Shown piece after piece: positions 16,272 to 26,494 of a DNA stretch of 64,000 bases. A program made the position numbers and the translations under genes. Below the pieces are notes generated by a model, which saw nothing but the letters and a program-made list of their open reading frames with translations, made no database searches and was not told where the DNA came from. The first letter of the stretch is position 1. The number at the start of each line of letters is the position of its first letter. The stretch lies in NCBI RefSeq assembly GCF_003544895.1, contig NZ_CP032125.1:2432001-2496000 (forward strand), given 5' to 3'. Source of the DNA: Profundibacter amoris. GTDB lineage: Bacteria > Pseudomonadota > Alphaproteobacteria > Rhodobacterales > Rhodobacteraceae.

Positions 16272-16667
16272 CAAATCATGCTCTGAGAACAGTGTGAGTT
16301 AATCATTTGAAAAGTCACCTTAAGGTCTGCCGCGTTATCCTTGCTCTTGTATATTTTCGCGGAGCACTCTTTCCATTCCTTCGAGCCCCGCCACACTTCG
16401 GTCCGGCCGAAATAGGCCAAACTTGACTATCCGGGACCAGATGGCGGGGATCAAGCACAGGATATGGGAAGAGCTTTCGAAGCTTTACAATCTGGACTTG
16501 CTCATCAATCTGTTTCGGCTTCCCTATAAGAAGGCTGTTATTTAATTTTTCTGTTTTATATCATTGCCATGTGGCGGTGGAAACGATTCTGACAGCGAAC
16601 GTTCTCTGGTCTGCGAAGGAAACCTGAAAAAATGGGAACCGCTCCATGCCCGCCCTTCGCTTCAAGG
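16272..16667. other. Intergenic stretch at the left edge of the defence-like island
   Basis: About 400 bases with no convincing gene. A short frame at 16441-16545 (MAGIKHRIWEELSKLYN onward, 34 codons) remains open well upstream in the same frame and could be the tail of a decayed gene, but I recognise no family. Sequence character changes here from the Hint region to the large minus-strand ATPase gene. Confidence 0.4.
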
Positions 16668-19600
16668 TCAGCTTCGTTTGAAACCATATCGGATGCCTTC
16701 GCCGAGAAGCTCTAAAACACCTTCTCCCTCTTCCGTCATTGGGTTTGGCAACATCTCCACTGATAGATTAGGCGGATCTGATAAGTTGCTGACATAGGCT
16801 ATTTTGTACTGAGTGCCGCTACGAAACTTGGCTGATGCGCGGGCAGCCTTGATTTCTGTCTCTCCCATTTCAAAGGATTGCGGATCCTCCAAGCTTGCTT
16901 TTACCTCTATTTGCCAGAATTGTTTATTATAAGTTACCTCAAAATCGTACCCTAGGCCGTCATCACTGGCACGCCCAGTTATCAACCCTCCGTTTTCCGA
17001 CCGCCAAGCAGCGTCGATATCCTGTTTTGGCAAGATTTTATTTAACCAGTGGTAGACCGCAATTTCACCTAAGCGTCCTATTAATTGGGTCTTTTCCTCA
17101 GGGGCACGTGATCGCCTTTTTGACGAACCACGTGGTGGTTTTTTTCTTTTCGGCGATCTAGGGTTTTGATTTATAGGTGCCAAACTCGACTGAGCTCCAA
17201 GCGATGCTTTTAGCATCTTTGCAGGAAGGGTTTCGGACAGCTCGTTTGATAGCTCCAGCAGATCGACTTTTTCCGGGTCAACCACTCGGCCATTGAACAA
17301 AATCGAACGTGCCTCACGTTTACGGACTTCGGCCTCTTCCCGCGCTTTTGCATCTTCTTGCTTCAGGTCATCAGAAGAGAGCCCCAACTGTTCGCAATCA
17401 AGTGAAACCGGCATTTCGTCGGGCCACAAATTCAGAATTTGGATCCATTCGAGCAAAGAGCCCTCGCCTAGTTTTCGGAAATCAAGCGCTCCCACCTCAT
17501 CCAACTTCTTGCGGATTTTTTCAGCACAGCTTTCTTGAGTTTGCCAAAGCGTCGGAATGAGGGTTTGGAATTTAACACACCAAGCCCGGACAAGCGGCAA
17601 CGCTTTCTTTGTCACATCTTGAATACAAAGGCGGTTGTGTTTGCGGACATCGTCCAAGGGTTCCAGGTCAGCGTCCTCAGCCCCAATCGGCCGTGCCCCG
17701 TGGGTTGCAAGCCACGCATTTACCTTGCTGATAATAATTTCTTCTGGTGGCGACTTAAATCTTACTAGCCAGTTAGGATCTGGACTGATTTCACGAATAT
17801 TACTTCGGATAGCGGCATAATTTTCTACCGGCTTCAGAGACTGGAGTAGTTTGGAATAAGCTGTCCTCAAGGCATCAATAATCGCCACCTCCTTGTCACG
17901 AATAAAATTTTCCATTTTCGACTTATGCACCTCGGGGTAAATATCAGGGTCAAGCCCCACGGCAATAAGGCTTGCATTGAAATCAGCAAAATCAAAACTT
18001 AGGTTTTCACGAAAGTCTCCAGGTCCAAGAGCGCTCCTACAAGCAGATAGAACATCGTCCGCCGAAAGTTCTGCAGGCTGGAGCAACGTAGAAAGCGCCC
18101 CATGAAGTAACGCCACATCCTTCAAAATGTCCGGACATTCACGATCAAACTCCTCTACGGCTTCTTCATCTACGACCAAGTGTAGTAACGCGCGTATCCA
18201 GGGCGCCTGTCGTTCCAGCCCAGCGCTAAGTGTACTGCGGGCCATGGTGCGTGCTTCCCGATCCAACTGCAGAATATCTGCGTATCGGTCGATGTCATCA
18301 TCGGGACAAAAACTGGCTTCGTCAATTTTACTCTCAGCTCCGAAATGAGCGAGCAAAAGCCTTAGATGGGGTGAAAGGGCACGCTGTTCGATGGCTTCGC
18401 ATAGCGCTGAAATACATCGGTCTATGAGATTTACGTCCCAATTACGGGCACTGCGCACAACTACAATTGGGTAACCATTATCCAAACTCAGGTGATATGC
18501 AGCACCCTCTTCCTGGCCGTGAGACACATCGAGGCCGTCAATCTTGAATGTAAGGTTTGCAGCCTTTTGCAGTTTGAGCAGGTCGAGTTTTGCCAGCACG
18601 ATAGAACGGTCAGCAGGCAGACGCTGAGCTTCGGTACCCTTTAGAGCTTCCATCGCCACTGCTACCATTACCCGCATCCTTGGACAGATGTCGAGCACTG
18701 AGGCGATGTCACCCTGGCCAACATCCCGACCGTCAGCAAGAAAGGTATATTCCGCTTTTGACAACCTTGTCACAATCTTGCCATAGAGGTGTTCAAGAAG
18801 ATCCCCAATTTGTGTGGGGTTACCTTCCTTCACTTCGAACAAGAGCTGACCGCTCGCCTCAACAAGGCGCAACTCAGCCTCCCGTTCGGTGTCTCTAACA
18901 TATAGCCGTTCAGATTCATTTTCCTCCAAGTCCGTCACTCTAAGTGTCTCGACATGTGAGCCTCGCCGCACCAGGATTTCATCCGGTAATAAGAAACCGC
19001 CGTCATCCAACTCGCCCTCAGCCCATGCACTCGCAGTCAACGCCCAAGTATGGCTGTATAGGTTGAGAAGGCGTCGTTCGAAATAACTGTCGAAACCCTC
19101 GCGGGTAAATTGCTCCACTAAGAATGTCAGCTGCTCGCCAAACGTCGTCGAGTCATTGAATGTGCGCAGTCCGGAATGGGTTTCGAGATTCTCAATCAAC
19201 TCCTCGGATGCCCGCTCCAACGCGCGCCGAAGTGGTAGCGAGGGGCGGCGAAGAAACGTGGGAAACCGTTCACCACCCGATTTGTGAAACCAGACTTCAG
19301 AAGGTTGTACAGTGATCCGTTCCGCGCCTCCGCGAGACGGTTCCTCGACAGGAACCCAACGTGCAGAGCGCAAAAACGCAGAAATGGGAGTGGGCCACAT
19401 CCGACTATCTGCATAGCGGCTGAAGTGATGATGAATCTCCACCTTCCAGCATTGTGGCAATTCGCCAGAAAGCCAGATGATAATCAATTGTGCGTAGTAT
19501 TCTTGGCACTCCCAAGAAAACTGTTCCACATCTGCCTGCCCGGGGAGCCACCATAATGAACCATCAACTACATAATCGGTCGCAGAAGGGAGATGTAAAA

Positions 19601-22151
19601 GCCCAGAATCCTGAACCTCAATATCGTCTTTCCAAAGTGTGGCAAATTCAATCGGAATTCCATAGCTCTGAAGGAAGGAAAAATCATGAATCTTCCAAGC
19701 GCGGAATGTACGCGGTTCACTTTTTTTCTCGACTGGATGCAATCCGGATTTCACACCGAGCTCCCTAAGGAATTCTGTCCAGTCTTCAATCCACTTATCG
19801 CGAAATGCAGGGTGATCCGGGGCCGCAAGTCGACGGTTCGATAAGTCTTCCAGATCGGGAATGCCGGACGGGCTAGAATCTAGAAAATCTTGAAGCAGTT
19901 GCCCGCAGGTATCTTTAGGCCAGCCCGTAGAAAAAACCAGCTCCCTTGCCTCAACATAATCACCTGTTACAGAAGGCAGCCGGAAGCGGTGTTGTGGCTG
20001 CAGCTTGAAAGGGCGACCGGTCGCCCGAGGCTGGCGCCAAAGATGAAACGCCCAACGCAATCCGCCTCGAAGCACTTCCTTGTTTTTTTCTTCCGCAAGA
20101 ATTCTGGAAAGCTGTGCCAGAACAGCCTCGCGATCAAATTCAAGCACCAGTTTATGGTCTTCAAGGAATTTCCGTGATTCACCCAATTCATCATGCCAGG
20201 CAAGCTTACCAGATAGAAACGCGAAGCGACTACTTAGCTTCGCAGGTGGATCAATATCCAGATCGTCATCAGTATTTGTTCTGCGCGGATCCGGAGGGGA
20301 AAAAACGACAGTTTCACGCCTTGAGCGGCGCTTGGCTCGTTTTCCCTTAACCTCTGCACTCGGTATGGAGGTCAACGCAAAATGCAGTTTTCCATCATCT
20401 CCCAGAAAAATGCGGTTGTTTTCCAAGGCCTCCCCGTAGTCACCCATAAAGTCAGGGAGATCTGCATAAAAAGCTGTCCACGTAGATAAATGGGTGCCCG
20501 GATCCGCGGCAAGTGATTTCGCTATACTGCTTACGAACACAGCCCGCTCATCACCGGTGGGCGGTCCCGGGTAGTTAGAAGCATGATCTTGCAGATAGGA
20601 ATCCAATAGGTCCATCCGTTCTTCAAGCGCCGGCCAAATCGGTGCGATGCCTGTTTCAAAGGTAAACAATGTGGAAAATTCAGCTGAAAAAGATGTGGTG
20701 CCGTCAGGCCAGCGCCGCGCTTGATTGGCCGGGCTCCATGACAAAGTTAGGACATCTTCAGTTGAGGCGAGGCATGGTACAATGGGCGCTTCGCCGAAAT
20801 CTGACGCACCGAACCGTTCGGCGACCTTTTGCGCGACCTGCCCAGCGAAATCTTCATCTGTATCAAGGCTATCCACATCACCCCAGCATAGCAGGTCAGC
20901 AACTGCTGTGGCGCGAGCATCGACATCTAGCCATTGTACGATCGAACTGGATGGTTCCGCGCTCAAATGGTGGATTGCGCGCGCCGCAAGACCAGTTGCT
21001 TCCTCGAGCAGCATTCTGTTTAGCGCAATATTCGCATCGAGACTTTTACGGTTGGATCTGGGGAAAAAACTACCGTGGAGATGCCCTGGTAAAGGTGCGG
21101 TTGCTTGCTCTCCCATTGGCAGGAAGGTGTAAAGCCGTGGGGTCCGCACTGAAGCATCAAGCCTGACGGCGAGCGCAACCTCTCCGGCTCCCTTCCAAGT
21201 GTTCCAGTTTTCGTTCAGTTGCTTCTGCTCAATGGCATGCGCGATAGCTTCTTTCATGGCAGTTTCCGGCACTGCCGTGCGAGCTAACAGATACGACCCG
21301 GCGAAACCAAGATCTACATGGGACAGACATTTTTCCGAACCGGAAAGAGGTTGTTCATTACGATCCAGAGAAAAACCAATCAATTTATCCGGGTCACTCC
21401 CGATCATTCGGAACCCAAGATGTGAAATGCGCTCAAGAAAAAGAATAATGGGGATATCTTGATCGCGGATAGCAATTATTTCCGCCTCCACTGCCAACCT
21501 GGCCGCCTCATCGCGCAAAGGTAGTTCGATGACGGTGGCAAACCCATCTACCGCAAACGCCGTTACAGGTGCCGGCTGCTCCGGGAGCCAGATTGGCACA
21601 TGGAACGCTGGAAGATCGCGGTGTGCGAGATCGAGGTGCTGACGCTTATTGATAAGCGCCGCAAGGTCTTCGCCTTGGGCAAATTTGAAACAGAACCCCG
21701 AAAAACGAGTGTGATCAATTTTACCTATAGCTTGGGAAAAAATCCTTGGGGAATCAGTTATCTGGACAACGCTCTGGAACCCGAGCCCCTTATTTCCGAT
21801 AGACTCTCCCAAGGGTTTTTTGGAGAGGCCCATGTCACAAAGATCTTTGACGTTGCCTTGGGCGAATGGACTACCCTTATTTGCGATGTAAAGCGTCCCG
21901 TTTTTACCTCGACTAAGATCCAGTACAATGTCGATCTGTCCATCTTTCGTTCTAGGGGCATGTGCATCGTAGGCGTTCTGGATAAGCTCAATCAGGAAAC
22001 GCCCTCGGTAGTCGATTGCGATATTTTCGGTCAGGCTTGCATTGCTTCGATAAATATCGTCGTAATACTCGCCATCCTCGTCAATCATTCTCCGAAAACC
22101 CGTTAGTTTTCGAGAGGCCAACTTCTCGACAAATTGACGATGTCTATCCAT
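16668..22151 (-). CDS. Giant sacsin/HSP90-type ATPase with C-terminal DUF3883-like nuclease domain
   Basis: 1,827 residues from the ATG at 22151. The N-terminus is a GHKL ATPase of the sacsin type: N-box FLIELIQNAYDAHA (about 53-66), the degenerate box YIANKGSPF, and the glycine loop ESIGNKGLGFQSV (about 117-128). A long middle region has no recognisable motif. The C-terminal ~135 residues look like DUF3883, a PD-(D/E)XK-type fold: GRLGEIAVYHWL, GYDFEV and the ExK-like IEVKAS. A basic linker (RSPKRKKPPRGSSKRRS) precedes it. Its ATG overlaps the partner gene's stop (TGATG), with GGAG upstream. Large HATPase/DUF3883 proteins occur in defence islands, but I cannot match this pair to a named system. 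An anti-phage role is inference. Confidence 0.75.
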   Translation of the reverse strand: MDRHRQFVEKLASRKLTGFRRMIDEDGEYYDDIYRSNASLTENIAIDYRGRFLIELIQNAYDAHAPRTKDGQIDIVLDLSRGKNGTLYIANKGSPFAQGNVKDLCDMGLSKKPLGESIGNKGLGFQSVVQITDSPRIFSQAIGKIDHTRFSGFCFKFAQGEDLAALINKRQHLDLAHRDLPAFHVPIWLPEQPAPVTAFAVDGFATVIELPLRDEAARLAVEAEIIAIRDQDIPIILFLERISHLGFRMIGSDPDKLIGFSLDRNEQPLSGSEKCLSHVDLGFAGSYLLARTAVPETAMKEAIAHAIEQKQLNENWNTWKGAGEVALAVRLDASVRTPRLYTFLPMGEQATAPLPGHLHGSFFPRSNRKSLDANIALNRMLLEEATGLAARAIHHLSAEPSSSIVQWLDVDARATAVADLLCWGDVDSLDTDEDFAGQVAQKVAERFGASDFGEAPIVPCLASTEDVLTLSWSPANQARRWPDGTTSFSAEFSTLFTFETGIAPIWPALEERMDLLDSYLQDHASNYPGPPTGDERAVFVSSIAKSLAADPGTHLSTWTAFYADLPDFMGDYGEALENNRIFLGDDGKLHFALTSIPSAEVKGKRAKRRSRRETVVFSPPDPRRTNTDDDLDIDPPAKLSSRFAFLSGKLAWHDELGESRKFLEDHKLVLEFDREAVLAQLSRILAEEKNKEVLRGGLRWAFHLWRQPRATGRPFKLQPQHRFRLPSVTGDYVEARELVFSTGWPKDTCGQLLQDFLDSSPSGIPDLEDLSNRRLAAPDHPAFRDKWIEDWTEFLRELGVKSGLHPVEKKSEPRTFRAWKIHDFSFLQSYGIPIEFATLWKDDIEVQDSGLLHLPSATDYVVDGSLWWLPGQADVEQFSWECQEYYAQLIIIWLSGELPQCWKVEIHHHFSRYADSRMWPTPISAFLRSARWVPVEEPSRGGAERITVQPSEVWFHKSGGERFPTFLRRPSLPLRRALERASEELIENLETHSGLRTFNDSTTFGEQLTFLVEQFTREGFDSYFERRLLNLYSHTWALTASAWAEGELDDGGFLLPDEILVRRGSHVETLRVTDLEENESERLYVRDTEREAELRLVEASGQLLFEVKEGNPTQIGDLLEHLYGKIVTRLSKAEYTFLADGRDVGQGDIASVLDICPRMRVMVAVAMEALKGTEAQRLPADRSIVLAKLDLLKLQKAANLTFKIDGLDVSHGQEEGAAYHLSLDNGYPIVVVRSARNWDVNLIDRCISALCEAIEQRALSPHLRLLLAHFGAESKIDEASFCPDDDIDRYADILQLDREARTMARSTLSAGLERQAPWIRALLHLVVDEEAVEEFDRECPDILKDVALLHGALSTLLQPAELSADDVLSACRSALGPGDFRENLSFDFADFNASLIAVGLDPDIYPEVHKSKMENFIRDKEVAIIDALRTAYSKLLQSLKPVENYAAIRSNIREISPDPNWLVRFKSPPEEIIISKVNAWLATHGARPIGAEDADLEPLDDVRKHNRLCIQDVTKKALPLVRAWCVKFQTLIPTLWQTQESCAEKIRKKLDEVGALDFRKLGEGSLLEWIQILNLWPDEMPVSLDCEQLGLSSDDLKQEDAKAREEAEVRKREARSILFNGRVVDPEKVDLLELSNELSETLPAKMLKASLGAQSSLAPINQNPRSPKRKKPPRGSSKRRSRAPEEKTQLIGRLGEIAVYHWLNKILPKQDIDAAWRSENGGLITGRASDDGLGYDFEVTYNKQFWQIEVKASLEDPQSFEMGETEIKAARASAKFRSGTQYKIAYVSNLSDPPNLSVEMLPNPMTEEGEGVLELLGEGIRYGFKRS

Positions 22152-23767
22152 CAAGTCGCTCCAGTGCGTCTATGCGCGGGCAAATCAGCGACAACTATTT
22201 GTTGGCTGGCATCATCCCAGCAATAGTAAATTCGAAGACATCTCGAAGGATCCCGGGTATTCCCTCCATTTTTAATATGCCAATCAGCTGTATATCTGTT
22301 CCCTTGCCAATCAAATTCGAACTGGTCACCCCCACAATGAGCATTTCGGATACCAGCCTCTACTTCTGCCTCTCTGATTGACCCCCCGCCTTGCAAAAAG
22401 TGACTCCTCCCTGTTTCAGCAAGCCACTTCAAACAGCGGATTGTGAGGCCCATATTTTCAAACTGGGGGTTTTTTGAATTTTTCCGTGCGCGAGGGGCGA
22501 GGACGACTAAACCCGACAAGTTTTCGTCAACCCACATTGTGAACTGTGGCCATGTCTCAGGCAAGTCACTTTCGATTGATGACGTGCCGCCCTGTTCCTT
22601 CAGCTGGGCAGTCAGACTATGGATTCTATACCCATATGATCGGGCCTGGTCTTCCGCAGCTTCCGCACGTTCAATTGCGCTTTTGTGCTCGGCATCAAAA
22701 TAGTCCATTTCCCCTTTGCTCTCGTCCAACTCTCGCTCCAAAGCGTCGATGCGCGATTTTGCCATCGAAAGCTGCTCAGTTTCGCTTGCGTCGCTCATTT
22801 GCTCCTGTTGCAGACGGAGGGATGTGTTTCTGACCGAAGCGAATGTTAGGATATTTCTGTTTATCTGGGTTCGATGAATGCTTTCATTTGCAGCTAAAGT
22901 TCGCATCAACCGAACACACTGCTCCCGCCCATTTTCATCCGAAAGGCGATCGGCAACAATAAGCCTATGGGGGTACGGTGGTTCGTCTGGTGAAAAGCCG
23001 GGTAAATAGGCTCGAACAGCCCCGCCAAATACGGAGTGCCTTCGCCCGAAATCTTGTGTGAGTCTCCATGTAAACTCTGAGGGAACGACTACCACATGGG
23101 CCAAACCGATAGTCGCCCGATTCAGAGCATAAGCGTCGATTGCCGGCATTTCTGTATTTGTGCTATCGTCCGCGATCGTGAGTGCAAGAATTGGAAGCTG
23201 ACGATTTTTGTCCAATAATCCTTCCGTTAGCTCCATGTAATCAGCTTCAGATTGAATTATGCGAGGATGGGCGGTTACAGGATATCTACCCCTAGCCAGT
23301 CCGACTTTTTCGACTACCTGTTGGATAAATCCAGGTGAATGCGGAACAATATTGACTTGATCTTCTGTACTACTGACAATCAAACGAGCACTGAAACGCG
23401 GAGGTTCTTCCTTTCCAAGACCAACAACTACCTCCGTCGTCCAAATCCTTCCCGCCACCGATTTATCGGGATCGTCAGCCCGAATCGCCCAAATGTCGGA
23501 GTCTTCAGTTTGAATGCGCACGCCAGCGCTATTTCGCCCTCCCGCAAGGTAGTCGAAGTCTTCAAATCCCCACGCCTTTGGGGGTAGCCGCCCACCGCAA
23601 CGACGTTGCACCCACCTTAAAACTTCCTGCCTTGCGTCGCCTGCTGATTTTTGGGGATCATTACCAAGTAAAATTCCAGCAACCCGCAACACCTCAGTTT
23701 CTTTCACAGAACGCGGCATTGCAGATCTCAGGGACTGCAGCTTATCCCACATCGGATTATCGTTCAT
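22151..23767 (-). CDS. Unknown partner protein of the giant ATPase
   Basis: 538 residues, start supported by GGAGATTAAAA before the ATG. No known enzymatic motif is visible. Residues about 320-400 form a probable coiled coil (QEQMSDASETEQLSMAKS onward). The C-terminal ~130 residues form a compact conserved-looking domain (GLTIRCLKWLAETGRSHFL, then DWHIKNGG and RCLRIYYCWDD, ending VVADLPAHR). Similar ends occur, as I recall, in poorly characterised defence-associated proteins. The stop overlaps the ATPase start by one base, so it is the upstream gene of a two-gene operon. I do not assign a function. Confidence 0.65.
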   Translation of the reverse strand: MNDNPMWDKLQSLRSAMPRSVKETEVLRVAGILLGNDPQKSAGDARQEVLRWVQRRCGGRLPPKAWGFEDFDYLAGGRNSAGVRIQTEDSDIWAIRADDPDKSVAGRIWTTEVVVGLGKEEPPRFSARLIVSSTEDQVNIVPHSPGFIQQVVEKVGLARGRYPVTAHPRIIQSEADYMELTEGLLDKNRQLPILALTIADDSTNTEMPAIDAYALNRATIGLAHVVVVPSEFTWRLTQDFGRRHSVFGGAVRAYLPGFSPDEPPYPHRLIVADRLSDENGREQCVRLMRTLAANESIHRTQINRNILTFASVRNTSLRLQQEQMSDASETEQLSMAKSRIDALERELDESKGEMDYFDAEHKSAIERAEAAEDQARSYGYRIHSLTAQLKEQGGTSSIESDLPETWPQFTMWVDENLSGLVVLAPRARKNSKNPQFENMGLTIRCLKWLAETGRSHFLQGGGSIREAEVEAGIRNAHCGGDQFEFDWQGNRYTADWHIKNGGNTRDPSRCLRIYYCWDDASQQIVVADLPAHRRTGAT

Positions 23768-23878
23768 TTTTTAATCTCCGTTCGTTGCCACATATGAGCA
23801 TCCAGCTCAACCAACGGCTTAGCTAACTTTAGTTTTACTATCTGCCTCATAATTCTTTCATTTCCCCGGTAAAATGCG

Positions 23879-26494
23879 CTAATCATCTAAAACAACTTTG
23901 AAGGTCAGCTTTTGCCCACCAAGTTCCCGGAATGCGCGCTGACGACAACTGAGTACAATAATTTGCAGATCACCTGCTTGTCTATGGAGAGCATCAAACA
24001 TGCGTTCTATCCTGTCATCATCCGTATAAACCAGCGCATCATCCAGAATGATGGGGGCATGGCGCCCGCCAGAGGCAAGTAATCGCGCAAATGCCAGACG
24101 GACCAGCAGCGCAATTTGTTCCTGGGTGCCGCCCGACAGGACTCCAATGCTTTCTTCCTGTCCGTCACGGATCAAAGCCGTGGGCAAAATTCTGTCCCCG
24201 TCAAATTTAAGATCGGCATCGGGCCATAACAATTTGAGCAAGGGTTTAAGTTCATTAATCACCGGCTCGAAATACCGGTCCCGAGCTGCGGTGCGGGCGG
24301 CATCAAGTGTTCCGGCAAGCTCCTTCAGGACCTCGACTTCAAATTGCAAAGCCGCAAGCGTTTTTTCAGCAGCCCCAAAACGAATAACCACGTCGGTAAG
24401 ATCTTCTTCAACACCTTCCCCCGAGCGAAGATCAATTTTCGTATCAAGGCCAGCAAGCTCCTGCCCTAGACTGTAGATTTCGGTTTTGGCCTGTTCGCAC
24501 ACGGATTTGGCTCGATCCAGTGCGGCTTGACTCACCGAGAGGTCTGGGGCTTCTGCAGCCAGCTTTGTATATTCTTTTTCCAGTTTCCCGAGTAACGAGC
24601 CGGCGTCATCCAATTCGATAATGGTTTTCCGTTCCAGAGTATCGACATCCTCAAATTCCTTCACTGCGGCCTCGGCCTCCTCCAGAGTTGACTGGGCTGC
24701 GTCCGCTAAAACACTGGCGCGGGCTGCGGCGTCGCGGTCCTGATCGCGCTGATCGCGCGCGTCCTCCAATTCATCTTCATTTTTCTTCAGCCTCGTTTTT
24801 GCTGCGTCCACAGCTACTTGCGCGGTCTTTTGATCTGGCAAGTCTGCATCCGGCTCAACCGCTTCTGGCAGAGACGCAAGTTCTATGCGCAATGCGTCCA
24901 GATCATCCGGGGCAAGAAGTGAAACTTTATCTTTGGCATCCTGAACCCGCTTGGCAGCTTCATCACGCTGGTTTGCCGCCTTGTGTGCCGCATCAAGTGT
25001 CGAAAAACCCAAGTCATCCAGAGCCTTCGCAAATTTCACCTTAGCCTTGTTTAATTCGTCATCATCGTTGGCACCTTGCCCGGGACGCAGAGTAAGAAGG
25101 CCAAACTCGGGGATGTCAATCGTGGCACCATCGGGGAGAGGGACAACCTCCTGATCTTTCAGAATACCCCCTGCAATCGTGGCGCGCGGGATTTCAGCAC
25201 TGACATAACTCAAGCTGACTTGTGGCGCGCTGCGCGTGCGCAGTTCTTGTTGAACAGAGACTTCCTGTGACAGCACATCCAGCTTTTCGATCGTTTTTTT
25301 GTCAGGGCCTGTCGCCGCTGCATTACTGTCGCTTGTGATCGACTTAGCCAAGGTTTCGACTTCGTTGATGCGCTTTTTCAGATCCTTTCGGCGTGTTTTT
25401 GCACTGCGCCCGCTCTCAGCCTTCAAAACTGCGTTAAGGGTCTTTACTGCATCTTCTTCAACCTCGCGGGCCGTTTTCACATCAGCCTTACAGGACACAA
25501 AATTCGCCTCGGAATCCTTCAACGTCTTAACGCATTCTGCCGCAAATTCAGATTTTTCGAATTCATCCTTTTGAGCTTTCTCAAATGATTTTCTGGCTTT
25601 TTGAAGTGCTTCCAGCTTGGCTTCCACAGCATCACGTTCCAGAGTTGCCGTTTTCACCGCATTTTGCGCGCGTGACACGCTATCTGCATGGCGAAGCGCA
25701 TCTTCATGGGCTTTGGTGGCGTCTGAAAGACGCTGTTCACGGCCAGAAATCACATCTGCATCCTGAAGCTCGGCAAGCGCCTTTTTTATTTCGCGTCGCC
25801 GGTTAATTGCGCCGGAAAGTTCCCGAACGGTGTCTTCCAATTCGCTCTTACGCTGCGCAAGGCTGGCCACTTCCTTTTCGGCCGTATCCAGCGGGCCACT
25901 TTTCAACACTCTCCCTGTTGCCGTGACATACTTGCTCAGATCATCCTGGCACCGGTCAATTGCGATATCCATGCGCCGCCCGCCGGTGAGGGCTTCAACT
26001 TCGCCAGCAACCGAGGACATCAGATCCTGGCGGGCGTATTGCGCACTTTCCTTCTCTTTTTTGGAACCTTGGTCGAGCGCCGTAATCCCTTGGCGCACCC
26101 ATAACAACCCAGCAGGCCCTCCTGCATCACCAGAATGCATTAATTTAGCAATCCAGGCTTCGGCATCATCTGCCTTGGCGATTAACCGATCACCCTTATA
26201 CACTTCGGCCATTGGCTGTTTCAACCAACGCTTGATGATGCGGAATCGACCATCCGGAGTTTCGACTTCGACTTCAACCTGCGGAGCCCCACCCGCATGC
26301 GGTTTTAGAGCCATAATTTCCTTGCTTTTAGCACGAAGCCCCTGAAAAAATACCGCTTGCAGAGCATCAAACAACGTGGATTTTCCATACTCGTTGGGTG
26401 CCGTCAGAACATTTAGTCCGTCACCTATGCCATCAATGATGACAGGCTTAGTAAAACGGCGAATATCGCTAAGCGTGACAGAAAGAAGTTTCAT
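23879..26494 (-). CDS. SMC/Rad50-like ATPase (YhaN/SbcC type)
   Basis: 871 residues. The N-terminal ATP-binding motif is PNEYGKSTLFDALQ (Walker A with the NEYGKS variant typical of YhaN-like proteins). Two long coiled-coil arms follow (about residues 170-700). The C-terminal half-site holds the signature LSGGTQEQIALLVRLAFARL and Walker B PIILDDALVYTDDDR. It should act with the adjacent phosphoesterase as a Rad50-Mre11-like DNA end-processing complex. Its start overlaps the phosphoesterase stop by four bases (ATGA). The function could be repair or phage-DNA degradation; the location next to other nucleases favours an accessory role. Confidence 0.85.
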   Translation of the reverse strand: MKLLSVTLSDIRRFTKPVIIDGIGDGLNVLTAPNEYGKSTLFDALQAVFFQGLRAKSKEIMALKPHAGGAPQVEVEVETPDGRFRIIKRWLKQPMAEVYKGDRLIAKADDAEAWIAKLMHSGDAGGPAGLLWVRQGITALDQGSKKEKESAQYARQDLMSSVAGEVEALTGGRRMDIAIDRCQDDLSKYVTATGRVLKSGPLDTAEKEVASLAQRKSELEDTVRELSGAINRRREIKKALAELQDADVISGREQRLSDATKAHEDALRHADSVSRAQNAVKTATLERDAVEAKLEALQKARKSFEKAQKDEFEKSEFAAECVKTLKDSEANFVSCKADVKTAREVEEDAVKTLNAVLKAESGRSAKTRRKDLKKRINEVETLAKSITSDSNAAATGPDKKTIEKLDVLSQEVSVQQELRTRSAPQVSLSYVSAEIPRATIAGGILKDQEVVPLPDGATIDIPEFGLLTLRPGQGANDDDELNKAKVKFAKALDDLGFSTLDAAHKAANQRDEAAKRVQDAKDKVSLLAPDDLDALRIELASLPEAVEPDADLPDQKTAQVAVDAAKTRLKKNEDELEDARDQRDQDRDAAARASVLADAAQSTLEEAEAAVKEFEDVDTLERKTIIELDDAGSLLGKLEKEYTKLAAEAPDLSVSQAALDRAKSVCEQAKTEIYSLGQELAGLDTKIDLRSGEGVEEDLTDVVIRFGAAEKTLAALQFEVEVLKELAGTLDAARTAARDRYFEPVINELKPLLKLLWPDADLKFDGDRILPTALIRDGQEESIGVLSGGTQEQIALLVRLAFARLLASGGRHAPIILDDALVYTDDDRIERMFDALHRQAGDLQIIVLSCRQRAFRELGGQKLTFKVVLDD

